Assembly: GCF_937898475.1 (NCBI RefSeq)
Contig: NZ_CALEJS010000042.1
Coordinates: 62,001-126,000 of the forward strand
Direction of reading: 5' to 3'
Source of the DNA: an uncultured Chitinophaga sp.
Lineage (GTDB): Bacteria; Bacteroidota; Bacteroidia; Chitinophagales; Chitinophagaceae
Length of the DNA: 64,000 nt
The notes beneath the pieces are model-generated. The model did no database searches, was not told the DNA's origin, and saw nothing but the letters and a program-made list of their open reading frames with translations. This document shows positions 62,215 to 64,000 of the stretch, piece after piece (positions within the stretch are counted from its first letter, which is position 1; each line of letters opens with the position of its first letter). A program made the position numbers and the translations under genes.

Positions 62215-62279
62215 GCTGAACGCTGAATGCGGAACGCTGATGTGTTTTACGTTAGGCGTTTACGTTTTCAGCGTTCAGC
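62215..62279. repeat. inverted repeat of CGCTGAA words between zwf and pgl
   Basis: GCTGAACGCTGAA (62215-62227) is exactly complementary to 62267-62279. The left arm continues as 7-nt words CGCTGAA, TGCGGAA, CGCTGAT; TTTACGTT words fill the loop. Confidence 0.85.
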
Positions 62280-62296
62280 ACTTCAAATAATTGACT

Positions 62297-63019
62297 ATGG
62301 AGCTTCACATCGCCAAAGACCCTCAGCAACTGAGCGACAACCTCGCCGCCTGGATCAGTAATTACATACAGGAAGTATTACAGGAAAAGGAGCGATTTAC
62401 TTTCGTACTGTCTGGCGGCAGCACCCCCAAACAGCTGTACACGTTGCTGGCCAGGGAGCCCTACCGCCAGATGATACCCTGGGAAAGGATCCATTTCTTC
62501 TGGGGCGATGAGCGGGTAGTACCTTTTGACGATGAGCGCAACAACGCACGCATGGCTTATGAAACCCTGCTGACGCCCCTGGGTGTACCGGAGGAGAATA
62601 TTCATGTAATGCGTACCGACCTGCTGCCGGAAGCGTCTGCCGAGGCATATGAGAAACTCCTGAAAGAATACTTCGACAATTTCAAGATTACCTTTGACCT
62701 GGTATTGCTGGGTATGGGCGATGACGGGCATACCTTGTCCCTCTTTCCCGGTTTGCCTATTGTACAGGAGCAGAAGGCCTGGGTAAAATCATTCTTCCTG
62801 CCTGCCCAGCATATGTACCGCATTACCCTCACAGCACCGGTGGTGAACCGCGCTGCCTGCGTGGTGTTTATGGCCACAGGCGCAGGTAAGGCGCTTACCC
62901 TCAAAAATGTGATAGAAGGTACCTTCAATGCAGAACAATTCCCCTCTCAATTAATACGTCCACAGGATGGCGAGCTGCACTGGTTTGTAGACGAAGCAGC
63001 GGCCAGCGCGCTGGAATAG
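62297..63019 (+). CDS. pgl: 6-phosphogluconolactonase
   Basis: 240 residues from ATG 62297 (MELHIAKDPQQLSDNLAAWI); a TTG start two codons earlier is less likely. DevB-type motifs: FVLSGGSTPKQLYTLLA, HFFWGDERVVPFDDERNN and DLVLLGMGDDGHTLSLFPG. Hydrolyses 6-phosphogluconolactone to 6-phosphogluconate, completing the oxidative pentose phosphate branch with the two genes before it. Confidence 0.95.
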   Translation: MELHIAKDPQQLSDNLAAWISNYIQEVLQEKERFTFVLSGGSTPKQLYTLLAREPYRQMIPWERIHFFWGDERVVPFDDERNNARMAYETLLTPLGVPEENIHVMRTDLLPEASAEAYEKLLKEYFDNFKITFDLVLLGMGDDGHTLSLFPGLPIVQEQKAWVKSFFLPAQHMYRITLTAPVVNRAACVVFMATGAGKALTLKNVIEGTFNAEQFPSQLIRPQDGELHWFVDEAAASALE

Positions 63020-63112
63020 CATAGCAGGCTGATTAACAGTGACGTTGAAGCAGGAAATGATTGCAGGTGGTTTGAATATTCAGTATTTTACCAGCTGTTA
63101 ATATTCCACTGC

Positions 63113-64000
63113 ATGAAAAAAACCTTGTCGCTGCTACTGTTATTGGTATCGTTTTCGCTGCAGCCCGGTATGGCGCAGCAGTATGCCCCCAACTGGGAAT
63201 CGCTGAATACACGGAAAATTCCCGGATGGTTCCATGATGCAAAGTTTGGCATATTCATACACTGGGGTGTGTATGCCGTTCCTTCTTTTGCCGTGGTGGG
63301 CCCCGGCGGATATTCAGAATGGTACTGGTATAACCTGATGACAAAAGATGCGGGATCTCACAAACAGGTACAGGCCTTTCATGAAAAGAACTACGGGAAA
63401 GATTTTTCCTATGCAGCCTTTGAACCGCAATTCACCGCTTCGCTGTTTAATCCCGATCAGTGGGCAGATATCTTTCGCCGCTCAGGCGCCCGGTATGTAG
63501 TGCTTACGTCCAAACACCATGAAGGATACTGTTTATGGAACAGCCCATGGGCCGACAAGGCCTGGGGCCGTCCCTGGAATGCCGTAACAGGCACCCCTAA
63601 ACGCGATTTGCTGGGCGACCTCACCAATGCTGTGCGCAAAGCGGGCCTCCGTATGGGATATTATTATTCCCTGTATGAATGGTTCAACCCTTTATGGCGT
63701 TCCGATAAACAACAATACATCCGGGAGGTAATGGAGCCGGAGTTTAAAGACCTGGTGACCCGTTATAAGCCCAGCGTAATCTTCTCTGATGGCGAGTGGG
63801 ACCTTCCGGATGCTGCATGGCATTCTCCCGCTTTATTATCCTGGTTGTACAACGAGTCGCCGGTGAAGGAAGAAGTGGTGGTGAACGACCGCTGGGGCAG
63901 TAATACCCGCGGGCATAATGCTGCCAGCACTTATCTTACTTCAGAATACGGCAGCGGTATGGAACCCGGGGTGATCTGGGAAGAAAGCAGGGGCATTGGC
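63113..64000 (+). CDS. GH29 alpha-L-fucosidase, N-terminal part (runs off the window)
   Basis: 296 codons are visible from ATG 63113; the frame is open to the right edge. Signal peptide MKKTLSLLLLLVSFSLQPGM(AQQ), then GH29 blocks: GWFHDAKFGIFIHWGVYAVP, SGARYVVLTSKHHEGYCLW, GYYYSLYEWFNPLW and YKPSVIFSDGEWDLP with the nucleophile Asp, and TSEYGSGMEPGVIWEESRGI. Closer to the animal-type FUCA branch of GH29 than the fucosidase at 29918. Not linked to a SusCD pair inside the window. Confidence 0.92.
   Translation, partial: MKKTLSLLLLLVSFSLQPGMAQQYAPNWESLNTRKIPGWFHDAKFGIFIHWGVYAVPSFAVVGPGGYSEWYWYNLMTKDAGSHKQVQAFHEKNYGKDFSYAAFEPQFTASLFNPDQWADIFRRSGARYVVLTSKHHEGYCLWNSPWADKAWGRPWNAVTGTPKRDLLGDLTNAVRKAGLRMGYYYSLYEWFNPLWRSDKQQYIREVMEPEFKDLVTRYKPSVIFSDGEWDLPDAAWHSPALLSWLYNESPVKEEVVVNDRWGSNTRGHNAASTYLTSEYGSGMEPGVIWEESRGIG

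Overview
The window looks like a chromosomal segment of a Bacteroidota bacterium, most likely of the Chitinophaga type. Evidence: two SusC/SusD outer-membrane uptake pairs, a FecI-type sigma / FecR anti-sigma pair, a DUF1735 surface lipoprotein, a DUF2723 membrane protein, GH92 and GH29 glycosidases, and promoters of the TTTG / TAnnTTTG type instead of the -35/-10 type. I see no rRNA, tRNA, insertion sequence, phage gene or CRISPR array. Both edges cut genes: a LuxR-type response regulator on the left and a GH29 fucosidase on the right.

Layout. 1-2.2 kb: response regulator tail, fatty acid desaturase, lipid A-type acyltransferase. 2.3-13.6 kb: a compact purine (ureide) catabolism block: three-gene xanthine dehydrogenase (xdhABC), a reversed urate oxidase, then a tightly overlapping run allB-allC-allE-uraD-hiuH ending in a DUF6986 (CitE/malate-synthase-like) protein. 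Together these take xanthine to ureidoglycolate; the enzyme for the last step to glyoxylate is not recognisable, so the DUF6986 gene is the interesting member. 13.6-16.9 kb: a toxin-like gene relic and a DUF2723 glycosyltransferase-like membrane protein. 17.1-25.5 kb: ECF sigma, FecR, SusC with an STN signalling domain, SusD, DUF1735 lipoprotein, terminator. 25.5-41.9 kb: single genes (EreA/TIKI-like secreted protein, serine hydrolase, endonuclease Q, GH29, VOC protein, aldo/keto reductase, class II cyclic-nucleotide phosphodiesterase, S41 peptidase, a small coiled-coil operon, GH92, ABC exporter, amidase). 42.4-47.4 kb: a second SusC/SusD pair behind a long leader that encodes a Cys-ended small peptide. 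47.4-56.3 kb: lipoprotein, atypical SDR, HGSNAT-like acyltransferase, LacI regulator with two matching operators, galactokinase, TonB-dependent receptor, a second leader-type ORF ending in Cys-Cys-Cys-Cys, and TonB. 56.4-63.0 kb: PEP carboxylase and the full oxidative pentose phosphate set gnd-zwf-pgl, then a second GH29.

Best candidates for something undescribed: (1) a recurrent architecture in the intergenic gaps from 28 to 62 kb: each gap carries a different quasi-palindrome whose arms are mostly built of 7-8 nt tandem words (one pair of arms is an exact 32-bp inverted repeat at 39106-39137 / 39199-39230); (2) two Cys-terminated leader ORFs (42433-42561 and 54959-55072), each behind a textbook Bacteroidota promoter, one upstream of susC and one upstream of a terminator and tonB; (3) DUF6986 as a possible missing or terminal enzyme of ureide catabolism. 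Small genes or relics at 13644-13760, 28213-28326, 35535-35687 and 55138-55308 fall below usual gene-calling cutoffs.
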